DNA of 64,000 nucleotides from Bacillus thermozeamaize (GCA_002159075.1 LZRT01000056.1:53768-117767), one strand, 5' to 3'; shown: positions 31,099 through 40,700, counted from the stretch's first letter. The notes: generated from the letters alone by a model not told the origin. Numbers and translations are program-made.

Positions 31099-32508
31099 CT
31101 AAATAACTTCTTCTACAGGGTGGTCTGTAACGATTTGTTTGGCATAATATTTTCCTTGGGTTACTAATGCCAGTACGATGACCAAAATGAAGGCAACGAT
31201 TCCAGCAAAGAATGCTGCGATATTTTGAAGTAGTGTGCCCATGAAACCAAAGGCTGCAAATGTTCCTAGGATACTTGCGATGATTAGAGCAGTAACCCCG
31301 ACAGGGTTCCAAGCATACAGATATTCTCTGCGATATTCGAAATAATTCGGTCCTAATTTTAACACTTTTTTTACAATAATGGCGTCAGCGACGATCGTAG
31401 CTGCCCAGGCAAATAGAAAAACTCCTTGGAAAGTAAGCAACGGACCAAGGTGATCTAAAATCCCAGCAAGCATCGAAATAATCGCTGTGACAGAAACAAA
31501 AACCACCCAGAACGTGCGACCAGGCTTAAAGTTAAAGACATTTTCGAAGAAGTTGGATAACGAAAGAGAACCGCTGTATAAATTAGTGATATTTATTCTA
31601 AATTGAGTAATTATAGAAAATAACGCTCCAAAAATACCTATGGCTTGTACGAAATAAACTCCTGGATTGGCTTCCATGAAGCGTACGCCGAACCAAATGC
31701 CAATGACGCCCATGAGGAAAAAGCAGACCAGTGGTGGAATAAAACCTACTGCAAAAACGCCAATCTTGAATTGTTCCCATTTAATGAATCGGGCGTAGTC
31801 GGATAGCAGCAAAGCAACAATGCCTACCAGGCCATTCATTGTTCCGATACAAGTCAATAATGCGATTCCTCCAATCTTCGCGTTTTCGGGTAGGTACGTC
31901 CACACTGATCCCGAATAAGCCGGTTCCATTTTCGCTGCTGCAATCATGCCTGCAATGAGTAAAATGATGAAAATTGGCAACGACCACTTCTGAAATTGAT
32001 CCAACTGTCTCACACCAAACCAGTTGAAAGGAATAACGACGAGACCAAAAAAGATCATATAAACCCATAATGGAATCTGTGGCAAATATTCGTAAACCGC
32101 TCCAGCCATAATGGCTCCTTCAATGGCACAATACATAATGAAATTGATAGCATAGATAAATGAAGTGATCGAAGCGCCAATATATCCGTATCCACCGCCA
32201 CGGGCCATCAGATTGACGTTCAACCCAGATTTTGCGGCAAAGTATGCGATTACAATTCCCAGAACTCCAGTAATCACAGTCGCATATATTTCAGCAAGCA
32301 GGGCATTAACCGAACCGTATGATACTGCCATTAGGCTGCCCATTTGCATAAAGACAAGTGCTGTCGCTACACCAATGGCCACGTTGGTAATTGACCACCA
32401 GTTCATGCGATAATGCTGTGGGACTTTTTCCAATGCGTAATCTTCTTTCCTTTCTTCTTTACTTGTAATGGAAGACATGCTGGTTTGTGTATTTAAAACT
32501 TTTTCCAT
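31099..32508 (-). CDS. NCS1-family permease (cytosine/allantoin/hydantoin-type transporter)
   Basis: The 469-residue integral membrane protein has about twelve hydrophobic helices. The early NWWSITNVAIGVATALVFMQ and the GGGYGYIGASITSFIYAINFIMY regions match nucleobase:cation symporter-1 (CodB-like) proteins. These proteins move cytosine, allantoin, hydantoins and related nitrogen heterocycles with Na+ or H+. It is the first gene of the AT-rich unit with hyuA and hyuB, so it probably imports their substrate. The ATG follows AAGGAGTGG. The gene is divergent from the PucR-type regulator at 32880. The substrate is inferred from context only. Confidence 0.85.
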   Translation of the reverse strand: MEKVLNTQTSMSSITSKEERKEDYALEKVPQHYRMNWWSITNVAIGVATALVFMQMGSLMAVSYGSVNALLAEIYATVITGVLGIVIAYFAAKSGLNVNLMARGGGYGYIGASITSFIYAINFIMYCAIEGAIMAGAVYEYLPQIPLWVYMIFFGLVVIPFNWFGVRQLDQFQKWSLPIFIILLIAGMIAAAKMEPAYSGSVWTYLPENAKIGGIALLTCIGTMNGLVGIVALLLSDYARFIKWEQFKIGVFAVGFIPPLVCFFLMGVIGIWFGVRFMEANPGVYFVQAIGIFGALFSIITQFRINITNLYSGSLSLSNFFENVFNFKPGRTFWVVFVSVTAIISMLAGILDHLGPLLTFQGVFLFAWAATIVADAIIVKKVLKLGPNYFEYRREYLYAWNPVGVTALIIASILGTFAAFGFMGTLLQNIAAFFAGIVAFILVIVLALVTQGKYYAKQIVTDHPVEEVI

Positions 32509-32879
32509 ATTACAACCACTCCTTATTAAGCTGAGAAATAATCATTTTGATTAATAGAAATGCTTTTATTATAGTGTTTAAGATTTCTAGTATACATAGA
32601 AAAATCTCGCGCCAAAAAAGCGTTTTCATATTTTGTGTATTTCACCGAATCTACATACAACCACTCCTTTTATAAATTTTTGATCAATTGAAGAGATGAA
32701 GCTTTCTTGCGAAATCCTATCAGTTTCTCGACCCAATTTTACAAAGATGTGAAATACGATAAAATATCAGTACACGCATAAATTCTAAGTTATGAAATTT
32801 CATTGCGGCATGTATCGAAATGTTAATAATATGCCGTTGAAATTTTACATTTCGTCTATTTTTGGGGGCATTCGTTCCG
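32509..32879. promoter_or_regulatory. AT-rich divergent control region with an exact 14-base repeat
   Basis: This 371-base spacer separates the permease operon from the PucR-type gene. TACAACCACTCCTT occurs at 32511-32524, where it is the permease ribosome binding site on the minus strand, and again at 32656-32669. There it is followed on the minus strand by ATG-TAG, so it leads nowhere. The spacer is strongly AT-rich. Several -10-like hexamers occur but none has a convincing -35, so I assign no start sites. Confidence 0.45.
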
Positions 32880-34505
32880 ATGGACGTTTACCATACATTG
32901 ACTGTGAAGGAGATTCTTGAGCGGCCGCTGTTTCGCAAGGCCAAAGTGGTAGCAGGCCACGAAGGGTTAAACCGTGTCGTCAAGTGGGTACATGTGTTTG
33001 AAGTCACGGAAATCGGGGAGCTGCTGCATGGGCATGAGCTGATTCTCTCGACAGGCATCGTGTGGGGACAGAAGCATCTGCGCCTTTCTTTTCTTCAGCA
33101 GTTGATTGAAAAGAACGTATCGGCGCTTTGCATCCAGTTGGGCTACTACTTCGAAAAGATCCCGGATGACTTGATTCAGATGGCCGACCGGCACCATTTT
33201 CCGGTTATCGTGTGGGAGAAAGCGGATGAAATTCCTTATGTCGATATTACCCAGGATCTGCACCGCGCGCTGATCAACAAGCACTATGAAATGGTGGATC
33301 AACTGGAAAGATTCTCAAACGAGGTGAATCAACTGCTGCTTTCCGCCAACGCCCTGCCGAAGATTTTGCACCGTCTTCACCGCTTTTTGAACGTACAGGT
33401 CGCCTATCTTCCGCTGCAGGGGGAAGCGCTCTGTATCCCGAATCCCGGGGCAGAAGAAAGAAGAGAAAAGATATTGTCTCTGGTCCGCTCCGGCGAGCTG
33501 GCGCGATCCGGTTTGTGCGTCGCGGTCAAACCGGTTCAGGCGTTCAATCAAAAGTGGGCTGATCTTGCACTCATTTCACGCAACCGTGAACTCACCGAAT
33601 TTGATTCCTTAATCCTGGATCGCTGCGCCACGGCGGTGGCCCAGGAACTGATGCGGACATTGTATGTGGAAGAAAGAAGGCGGCATCAAGAAGATCAGTG
33701 GATATATGACTGGCTGAGCGGCAAACACCAGGATGAAGAAGTGTTCCGTCGGCTGAAAACCATCGACCCCGCTTTCAAGACGTTTGCGTTTAAAACGTTT
33801 AAGGGATGTGTCTGCGTGGCCGGCATTGAGAAACAGCAAAGTTTTGACAGGACATTCAACGAATCACAAATCTTGCATTTGGCCGTCATTGCCCGTTCGA
33901 TTTTTCAGCAGTACGGTTTTATCACGCTCTCCACCATGCGTGAACCGTTCCTCATTTTTATCCTGGTTGACACACGGGATGGTCAAGCGTGGAAAACGCG
34001 CGTCACGGAAGCGTTGGAGCGCATCAAGGGATCGGCCGTATCGGATAAAGTGGGTTTTACGGAGCTCAAGCTTGGTGTCGGAAAAATGGTGGACGATGTC
34101 ACGCACATCAGCAAAAGCTTTCAGATGGCGCAAAAAGTGCTTGAGATTGAAGAAAAAGCCGGCAAGAAAAACAGGCTGTTTTACGAAGATTTGCATATCT
34201 ACCGCCTTTTTGATGCCGTATCCGACGAAGAACTGAAGGAATTTGTCATGGATTACCTGAAGCCTGTCATCGACTACGACAGGCAGCGCAATGGCGAACT
34301 GATGCAGACGCTGTATACCTACCTGGCCTGCCATGGTTCAAAACGGGAGACGGCGGAAAAATTGTTTGTGGTGCGGCAAACGCTGTATCACCGGATACAA
34401 AAACTGGAAGAACTGCTGGGAAGCGATTTCATGTCGCCGGAAAAACGGCTAGCCATTGAATTTGCGGTACACGCATACCACTACCTCTATAAGTCCAAGA
34501 ACTAA
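32880..34505 (+). CDS. PucR-family transcriptional regulator
   Basis: The 541-residue product has an N-terminal PucR ligand domain (about 5-125, VKEILERPLFRKAKVVAGHEGLNRVVKWVHV). A middle GGDEF-like CdaR region follows, then a C-terminal HTH_30 helix-turn-helix (about 470-530, TYLACHGSKRETAEKLFVVRQTLYHRIQKLEELLG). Relatives control purine, GABA and other nitrogen-compound catabolism, usually as effector-dependent activators. The ATG at 32880 is preferred over a TTG at 32862 that lies on the GGGGG ribosome binding site. It stands between the divergent permease-hyuA-hyuB unit and the downstream acyl-CoA genes and may control both. Confidence 0.87.
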   Translation: MDVYHTLTVKEILERPLFRKAKVVAGHEGLNRVVKWVHVFEVTEIGELLHGHELILSTGIVWGQKHLRLSFLQQLIEKNVSALCIQLGYYFEKIPDDLIQMADRHHFPVIVWEKADEIPYVDITQDLHRALINKHYEMVDQLERFSNEVNQLLLSANALPKILHRLHRFLNVQVAYLPLQGEALCIPNPGAEERREKILSLVRSGELARSGLCVAVKPVQAFNQKWADLALISRNRELTEFDSLILDRCATAVAQELMRTLYVEERRRHQEDQWIYDWLSGKHQDEEVFRRLKTIDPAFKTFAFKTFKGCVCVAGIEKQQSFDRTFNESQILHLAVIARSIFQQYGFITLSTMREPFLIFILVDTRDGQAWKTRVTEALERIKGSAVSDKVGFTELKLGVGKMVDDVTHISKSFQMAQKVLEIEEKAGKKNRLFYEDLHIYRLFDAVSDEELKEFVMDYLKPVIDYDRQRNGELMQTLYTYLACHGSKRETAEKLFVVRQTLYHRIQKLEELLGSDFMSPEKRLAIEFAVHAYHYLYKSKN

Positions 34506-34523
34506 GGCTAGACATCCGATATT

Positions 34524-34536
34524 GGATACAGTATCC
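34524..34536. promoter_or_regulatory. Palindrome GGATACAGTATCC upstream of the acyl-CoA dehydrogenase gene
   Basis: Arms GGATAC and GTATCC are perfect around a central A, 61 bases before the TTG start. TTATAA follows nearby. It is a candidate operator for the upstream PucR-type regulator or the GntR protein; no binding evidence exists. Confidence 0.4.
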
Positions 34537-34597
34537 TTAATTATAACCTTTGTTGGTTTTTATCTTTTGATTATCCCAATGGTAAGGAGGTTTTCTC

Positions 34598-35755
34598 TTG
34601 GCAACCAAAGAATTGCACGAAGATCTGCGGCAAGCCGTGCGGAAAATCTGTGCCGATTATCCGGACGAATATTGGCGTGAACTGGATCGTGAGCGGGCAT
34701 ATCCGGAAGCGTTTGTCAACGCGTTGACCAAGGCCGGCTATTTGTCCGTGCTGATTCCGGAAGAGTATGGCGGTTCCGGGCTGGGGATTACCGAAGCCTC
34801 CATCGTCCTGGAAGAGATCAACCGCAGCGGCGGGAACGCAGGTGCTTGCCATGCCCAGATGTACACCATGGGCACCCTGCTGCGTCACGGTTCCGAGGAG
34901 CAGAAGAAAAAATACCTGCCGAAGATAGCCAGCGGCGAGCTGAGGCTGCAGGCATTTGGCGTGACAGAGCCCAATACCGGTTCTGATACGACGAAACTGC
35001 GGACTTTTGCCGAGCGCAAAGGGGACAAATATATTGTCAACGGGCAAAAGGTGTTCATCTCACGAACGGAATATTCCGATTTGATGTTGCTGCTGGTCCG
35101 CACCACCCCGATCGATCAGGTGAAAAAGCGGACGGAGGGCTTATCTGTTTTGCTGGTTGATTTGCGGGAAGCGGTGGGGAACGGGATCACCATTCGCCCG
35201 ATTCGCACGATGATGAACCATTCCACGACGGAATTGTTTATCGAAAACCTGGAAGTTCCGGTCGAAAATTTGATTGGCGAGGAAGGAAAGGGCTTTCGTT
35301 ACATTCTGGACGGCATGAACGCGGAGCGCATCTTGATCGCCGCCGAATGCATCGGAGACGGCCGCTGGTTTATCGAACGGGCCGTCAATTACGCCAAGCA
35401 GCGCGTGGTCTTCAACCGCCCGATCGGACAGAACCAGGGCATCCAGTTCCCGATCGCCCGGGCCTACGTGAACATTGAAGCGGCTGACCGGATGCGGTTC
35501 CATGCGGCTTCGCTGTTTGATCAGGGACAACCTTGCGGCGCGGAAGCCAACATGGCCAAATTGCTGGCTGCTGACGCTTCGTGGGAGGCGGCAAACGTGG
35601 CGCTGCAAACCCATGGCGGTTTTGGCTTCGCGGAAGAATACGACGTGGAGCGGAAATTCAGGGAGACCCGCCTGTACCAAGTGGCGCCGATTTCCACCAA
35701 TCTGATTCTTTCCTATGTTGCCGAACATGTATTGGGACTGCCTCGTTCTTATTGA
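34598..35755 (+). CDS. Acyl-CoA dehydrogenase family protein
   Basis: This FAD enzyme of 385 residues has FGVTEPNTGSDTTKLRT (FAD and substrate site), NGQKVFISRTEYSD, and the C-terminal ALQTHGGFGFAEEYDVERKFRETRLYQ. The classical C-terminal YEGT motif with catalytic Glu is absent; the aligned stretch reads LYQVAPISTN. In isovaleryl- and long-chain-type dehydrogenases the base comes from another helix, so this need not mean inactivity. The start is TTG at 34598, seven bases after AAGGAGG. It is followed by MaoC hydratase and CoA-transferase genes, suggesting beta-oxidation-type conversion of a CoA ester made by that transferase. Confidence 0.87.
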   Translation: MATKELHEDLRQAVRKICADYPDEYWRELDRERAYPEAFVNALTKAGYLSVLIPEEYGGSGLGITEASIVLEEINRSGGNAGACHAQMYTMGTLLRHGSEEQKKKYLPKIASGELRLQAFGVTEPNTGSDTTKLRTFAERKGDKYIVNGQKVFISRTEYSDLMLLLVRTTPIDQVKKRTEGLSVLLVDLREAVGNGITIRPIRTMMNHSTTELFIENLEVPVENLIGEEGKGFRYILDGMNAERILIAAECIGDGRWFIERAVNYAKQRVVFNRPIGQNQGIQFPIARAYVNIEAADRMRFHAASLFDQGQPCGAEANMAKLLAADASWEAANVALQTHGGFGFAEEYDVERKFRETRLYQVAPISTNLILSYVAEHVLGLPRSY

Positions 35756-35817
35756 TCAAATAGAAACAGATACAATAGATGACCAATACAGATAGATAAC
35801 AATAAGGAGGAGCGACA

Positions 35818-36297
35818 ATGGAGCAAAACAAGGTGAGGATGGAGGAATTTGGACGTTATTTTGAGGATTTTGAAGTGGGCGAGGTGATCCGGCACTGGCC
35901 TGGCCGGACGATCACGGAGTATGATGACACCTTGTTTTCGATGCTGACAATGAACCATCACCCCTTGCATATCGATGCCCACTATGCAGCCGGCACGCAG
36001 CACGGACAGCGGTTGGTGGTCGGCACGTTGGTGTTCAGTATCGTTGTTGGCATGACTGTCCGTTCGATCAGCGGCAAGGCGATCGCCAACCTGGAGTATT
36101 CCAACGTCAAGCACGTCGGTCCGACATTCCATGGCGACACGATTTACGCAGAGACCACCGTCCTGGACAAAGTGGAATCGCAAAGCAAGCCGGATCGCGG
36201 CATTGTCCACGTTCGCACACGCGCCTGGAACCAGCGCGGCGAAACCGTGCTGACCTTTGAACGGAAGGCCCTGATTCCGAAGCGGCCGAAAGAATGA
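35818..36297 (+). CDS. MaoC-type hot-dog acyl-CoA hydratase/dehydratase
   Basis: The 159-residue product is a single hot-dog domain. Its hydratase segment is MNHHPLHIDAHYA, where the catalytic pair of MaoC hydratases maps to Asn and His; other MaoC enzymes have Asp at the first position. The central VVGTLVFSIVVGMT helix and the C-terminal IVHVRTRAWNQRGETVLTFERKALIPKR are typical. It probably adds water to the enoyl-CoA made by the preceding dehydrogenase. A good GGAGG precedes the ATG. The gene lies 62 bases after the dehydrogenase and 67 before the CoA-transferase start. Confidence 0.87.
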   Translation: MEQNKVRMEEFGRYFEDFEVGEVIRHWPGRTITEYDDTLFSMLTMNHHPLHIDAHYAAGTQHGQRLVVGTLVFSIVVGMTVRSISGKAIANLEYSNVKHVGPTFHGDTIYAETTVLDKVESQSKPDRGIVHVRTRAWNQRGETVLTFERKALIPKRPKE

Positions 36298-36364
36298 GGC
36301 TTCCTTACATTTTGCCGGAAGCGTGGGCGGTATCATGTTCATGGATGAGGAAGGGGGTGAGGCG

Positions 36365-37582
36365 GTGGGCAAGCCATTGCAAGACGTGACAGTGGTGGAT
36401 GTGACGGCCAACATCGCCGGACCCAGTGTCACCATGATCCTCGGCGATCTGGGAGCAGAGGTCATCAAGGTGGAGCGTCCCGGCAGAGGGGATGACGCCC
36501 GCGGCATGGGCCCGCACATCGGCGGGGAAAGTTGTTATTTTCTCAATATCAACCGGAACAAGAAGTCGGTTGTGATCGACATCCGCACGCCGCAGGGCAG
36601 GGACTTGATGTACCGGCTGATCGAACAGGCGGATGTGTTTGTTGAAAACTTTCGTTACGGAAAGGCGGAGCAGCTAGGCTTTGGGTACGAGCGGCTGAAA
36701 CAGCTGAACCCTTCGTTGGTTTACTGTACCATTTCCGCCTACGGGCAGGCGGGGCCGGAGCGTGAGAAACCCGGATATGACGGCCTGTTGCAGGCGCGGA
36801 CGGGGATCATGACAGTGACCGGTGCGCCCGGAGGCCCCTCCGTGCGCGCCGGCGTGTCCATCCTCGATCAGGGAAGCGCCCTGTGGGCCGCCGTCGGGGT
36901 GCTTGCGGCGCTATATGAGCGTCGCTCGACGGGAAAAGGGCAACGGGTGACCGCCTCGCTGTTTGAGACGGGACTGTCGTGGGTCGGATACCATCTCCTC
37001 GCTTATCTGGCCACTGGACAGGAACCCGAGAAGATGGGGGCGGGGCATGCCGCGTTTGCTCCCTATGATGCCTATCCGACGGCGGATGAGGAGTTGTTGA
37101 TCGGGATATCCAACGACAACCTTTTTGCCAAACTGGCTGCCGCGTTGGGAAAAGAGGAGTGGCTGGCGGACGAACGGTATGCCACCAACCTTTCGAGAGT
37201 CCGCCATCGGAAAGAGCTGGATCGGGAAATCATCCGCATTCTTCAAACCAGGACATCGGCGGAATGGCTGGAACGATTGAGTGCCGCCGGCGTGCCTTGC
37301 TCCCGGGTAACCCGGATAGGCAGCCTCCTGGATGATCCGCAGGTAGAGGCGGTCGGGATGCTGCAAGAGGTGGAACATCCGACGCTCGGAAATATCCGCC
37401 TGCCTCGGCTGCCGGTCCAATTGTCAGAGTCGGCGGTCGGGATAACCTCCAGCCCGCCGCTCCTCGGTCAGCATACGGAAGAGGTTCTGGCGGAACGGCT
37501 CGGACTGACGCAGGAGCAAATGGAGAGACTAAAGGAACAGCGCATCATCCAAACGCAACCGGAAACGTCCATGGCGCAGTAA
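36365..37582 (+). CDS. CaiB/BaiF-family CoA-transferase (class III)
   Basis: The 405-residue product has the family N-terminus (VVDVTANIAGPSVTMILGDLGAEVIKVERPGRGDD). NINRNKKSVVIDIRTPQGRD follows, and the catalytic Asp is in KPGYDGLLQA (residue 139). These enzymes move CoA between carboxylic acids through an aspartyl-CoA intermediate. The start is placed at GTG 36365, five bases after GGGGGTG; in-frame ATG codons at 36335 and 36341 lack a ribosome binding site. It would activate an acid for the dehydrogenase and MaoC hydratase encoded just before it. Donor and acceptor acids are unknown. Confidence 0.88.
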   Translation: MGKPLQDVTVVDVTANIAGPSVTMILGDLGAEVIKVERPGRGDDARGMGPHIGGESCYFLNINRNKKSVVIDIRTPQGRDLMYRLIEQADVFVENFRYGKAEQLGFGYERLKQLNPSLVYCTISAYGQAGPEREKPGYDGLLQARTGIMTVTGAPGGPSVRAGVSILDQGSALWAAVGVLAALYERRSTGKGQRVTASLFETGLSWVGYHLLAYLATGQEPEKMGAGHAAFAPYDAYPTADEELLIGISNDNLFAKLAAALGKEEWLADERYATNLSRVRHRKELDREIIRILQTRTSAEWLERLSAAGVPCSRVTRIGSLLDDPQVEAVGMLQEVEHPTLGNIRLPRLPVQLSESAVGITSSPPLLGQHTEEVLAERLGLTQEQMERLKEQRIIQTQPETSMAQ

Positions 37583-37613
37583 CAAAAGTGAGACGGCAGC
37601 AACCGTGATGAGG

Positions 37614-37662
37614 ACTCTGGCAAGTCCCTTCATCCATCCATGAGGGGATACCAGAGTTTTTT
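37614..37662 (+). terminator. Rho-independent terminator after the CoA-transferase gene
   Basis: ACTCTGG (37614-37620) pairs with CCAGAGT (37651-37657), with an inner CCCT/AGGG pair, followed by TTTTTT (37657-37662). It closes the acyl-CoA operon. Confidence 0.9.
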
Positions 37663-37681
37663 GTTTACAGATCAGACTCTG

Positions 37682-37738
37682 GTCGGGACGTTTTCGTTCC
37701 CGGGTCCAGGTGAAAAATTGTCCCGACTCAAGTATAAT
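37682..37738 (+). promoter_or_regulatory. Inverted repeat and TATAAT upstream of the RND exporter
   Basis: GTCGGGAC (37682-37689) and GTCCCGAC (37720-37727) are perfect inverted arms 30 bases apart. TATAAT (37733-37738) follows six bases later and lies 56 bases before the exporter start. No good -35 is present at 16-18 bases. The repeat could be an operator of an unlinked regulator. Confidence 0.45.
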
Positions 37739-37794
37739 AACCGCGGATGAAAAAGGTTGCCATGTTTACAAATTCTTAGAAAAGGACGGGAGAT

Positions 37795-40700
37795 ATGAGC
37801 AGGCTGATTCGTTTCAGTATGCAAAATGCGGTTGTCGTTTTGCTGATCATCGCCATGATCATCGGCGGTGGACTGTTGTCTGTACAGCAAATGAACATTG
37901 AACAATTTCCAAATGTGGATATTCCTTATCTGACTGTCGTCATTCCCTATCCCGGCGCTTCCGCGGAACAGGCGATGAACGATATCGGCAAGCCATTGGA
38001 GGCGCAGCTGCGGAACATCAAGGGTGTCAAGAACATTTACTCCGAGGGGAATCCCAACGTCTATTATGCGACATTGGAGATGGAAATGGATGTAAAGTTA
38101 GATGAGGCGGAGCGGGAAGTGCGCGATGCCTTGCAGCGGGTCAAGTTGCCGGAGGAGGTCAAGCAGCCTCAGTTTTACCGCCAGTCTCCTTCGGGAAATC
38201 CGGCTGTCTACAGCATCGGCGTCTATGCGGAGAAAGAGGAACTGGCCAAGGTGCAGCAACATGTTGAGGAGCGGCTGCTCCCCTCGCTGGAGGCGATTGA
38301 AGGGGTTTCTGAGATCAAGCTGACGGGCGCCGAAGAGAAAAAAGTGTACGTCCGCCTGATCCCGGACGCCCTGAAGAAACATCACCTGACGATGGATCAG
38401 GTCAAACAGGCGATTATCGCCAACAACCTTTCGGTCCCGACCGGAGAGATCGCTTTTGCTGACCGGCGGTTTCCCATCCGGGTCAACCAGAAGCTGGAAT
38501 CGATTGAGGAATTGAAGCAGATTGAACTGCCGGTGGTCAAGCAGGACCTGTCGGGACTGGATAAGGCGTTTCATTCCATCGGTGATGGCATGAACAGCAT
38601 GGGCGGACACCTGCAGGAGCTTGGCAAGGGAATGGGCCAGCTTGGCCAGGTGCAGGGATGGCAACAGCAGCAAATCCATCTATTGGCGGCAATTCAACAA
38701 CTGGCCGGCCAGCAGATGCAGGATCAATCGCGGTTGCAGCAGCTGTTGGCACAGCGGCAGACGGAACCGGAAGCGGTGCCGGAGGAGGAGATTCAAGCCC
38801 TTCAGCAAAAGATCCGACAGCAGGAACAAACGTTGCAGCAGCTCCAGCGGCAATTCCAGCAGCTCGGCCAGAAGGTATCGCAGGCGGGCGCATCCCTGTC
38901 CCAGAGCCATCCGCAATCCCCGGCAAGCCCGTCCGGAAACAAGTCAAACGCCTCCATTTCTGCCGAAGCGAAAATCGAAACGCTGAAGCTGGGAGACATC
39001 GCCGAAATCACCTATGAAACGGATGAGGCCACGACGCTGAGCCGCGTTAACGGGAAACCGGCCGTCATTCTGGAAGTGATTCCGGAGACGGGAACCAATG
39101 TGGTGTCCATCGTGGAACAGGTGGAGAAGGTGCTGAGCAATCATCCGTTGCCGGAAGGCTACCAGGTGGAAGTGCTGCGGGATCAGTCCACCCAAATTGA
39201 AGCCTCCGTCCATGGCATGCTCCGGGAGGCATTGCTGGGGGCTTTGATGGCTGTTGCGGTGACGCTTCTTTTCTTGCGGAATCTGCGTTCTACGCTGATC
39301 GCGGTGATTTCGATTCCGCTGTCTGTCCTGACTTCTCTGATCGTGCTCAGGTACCTGGGCTATACGCTCAACCTCCTGACGCTGTCCGGGATTGCCGTGG
39401 CGGTGGGGCGGGTCGTGGATGATTCGATTGTCGTCATCGAAAACATTTTCCGCCGGGTCCGCCTGTCCAGGGAACGGGATGCGGAGTTGGTCGCGCAGTC
39501 CACCCAGGAGGTGGCCAATGCCATTACCTCGTCCACCATCACCACCGTGGCGGTGTTTCTGCCGATGGGGTTTGTCTCGGGCATTGTCGGCAAATTTTTT
39601 GCGCCGCTGGCCTGGACCGTGGTGATTTCACTGCTTTTCTCCCTGCTGGTGGCAGTGACAGTCGTCCCGCTGTTCTCCCGGCTGTTCCTGCTTAACCTGA
39701 AACCGGAGGAGCCGCGCGTCAACGCCTTGCAGCGAATCTACCGGCGGGTCTTGCGCTGGTCGCTTCACCATCGTCTGGCTACACTGAGCCTGGCCTTCCT
39801 GCTGCTGATGGCCAGTGTCGGCTTGATGGTCCCGAGGCTGGGCTTTAACTTCCTGCCGCAGGAGAAGGTGTTGGATTACGCGGTGGAGGTCCGTATGCCG
39901 ACAGGAACGACGATCAAGAAACTGGATCAAGTCACCCGCAAGGTGGAAGAGACGCTCTTGAGCAAGGAAGGGATTCAGTGGGTGGCCGCCACCGTATCCG
40001 GAAAAAACGACTACGCAGCCATTGCCTTTAAGGTGGCTGAGGACGTGCCGGAAGCCGAGGTTTCTTCCCTGATCGGGTCGTTGCGCCAGGAATTCAGCGG
40101 CCTGAAAGAGGCGCAGAGCGTGACGGTGACCGAGATCGGCGGGCTTGTCGGAGGACAGGCCAATGAGTTTGTCCTGGTTGTCAACGGTCCGGATATTGAA
40201 ACGATCCGCCAGGCTAGCGATCAGATGCTGCATGCATTGAAGGCGGTTCCCGGGTTGGCCGATTTGGACACTTCCCTGAAAGCGGAGATTCCGGAAGTAG
40301 AGCTGGTGCTGGATGAGGATGCATTGGCACGGCACGGGCTGAATCCGGGCATGGTGGGGATGAACCTGCGGACGCTCATTCAGGGAGAGGCGGTCACCCA
40401 GCTTTCGCTGGATGGGCAGGATACCGATGTGATGTTGGGGCTTCAACGCAAACCCGTGTCTACCATCGAGCAGCTGGGCAGCCAGGAGATTCCCAACATT
40501 CTCGGCGAGGCCGTCCAGCTGGATCAGATTGGGCAGCTGAAGGAGATCCGTTCGGTGCGCAGCGTGATGCGCCTCAACCAGCGGGAGTATGCCATGATTC
40601 AGGGGCTAATCACCGATTCCAACACCGGAAAGGTTTTGGAGGAGGCGAAGGAACGGCTGGAAGGCCTGAAGCTGCCGGATGGGGTCAGCTGGTATTTTGA

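Noticed and set aside
32509..32879. CRISPR or insertion-sequence remnant in the AT-rich spacer
   Set aside because: Only one 14-mer is repeated, there are no regular spacers, no terminal inverted repeats and no transposase fragment.
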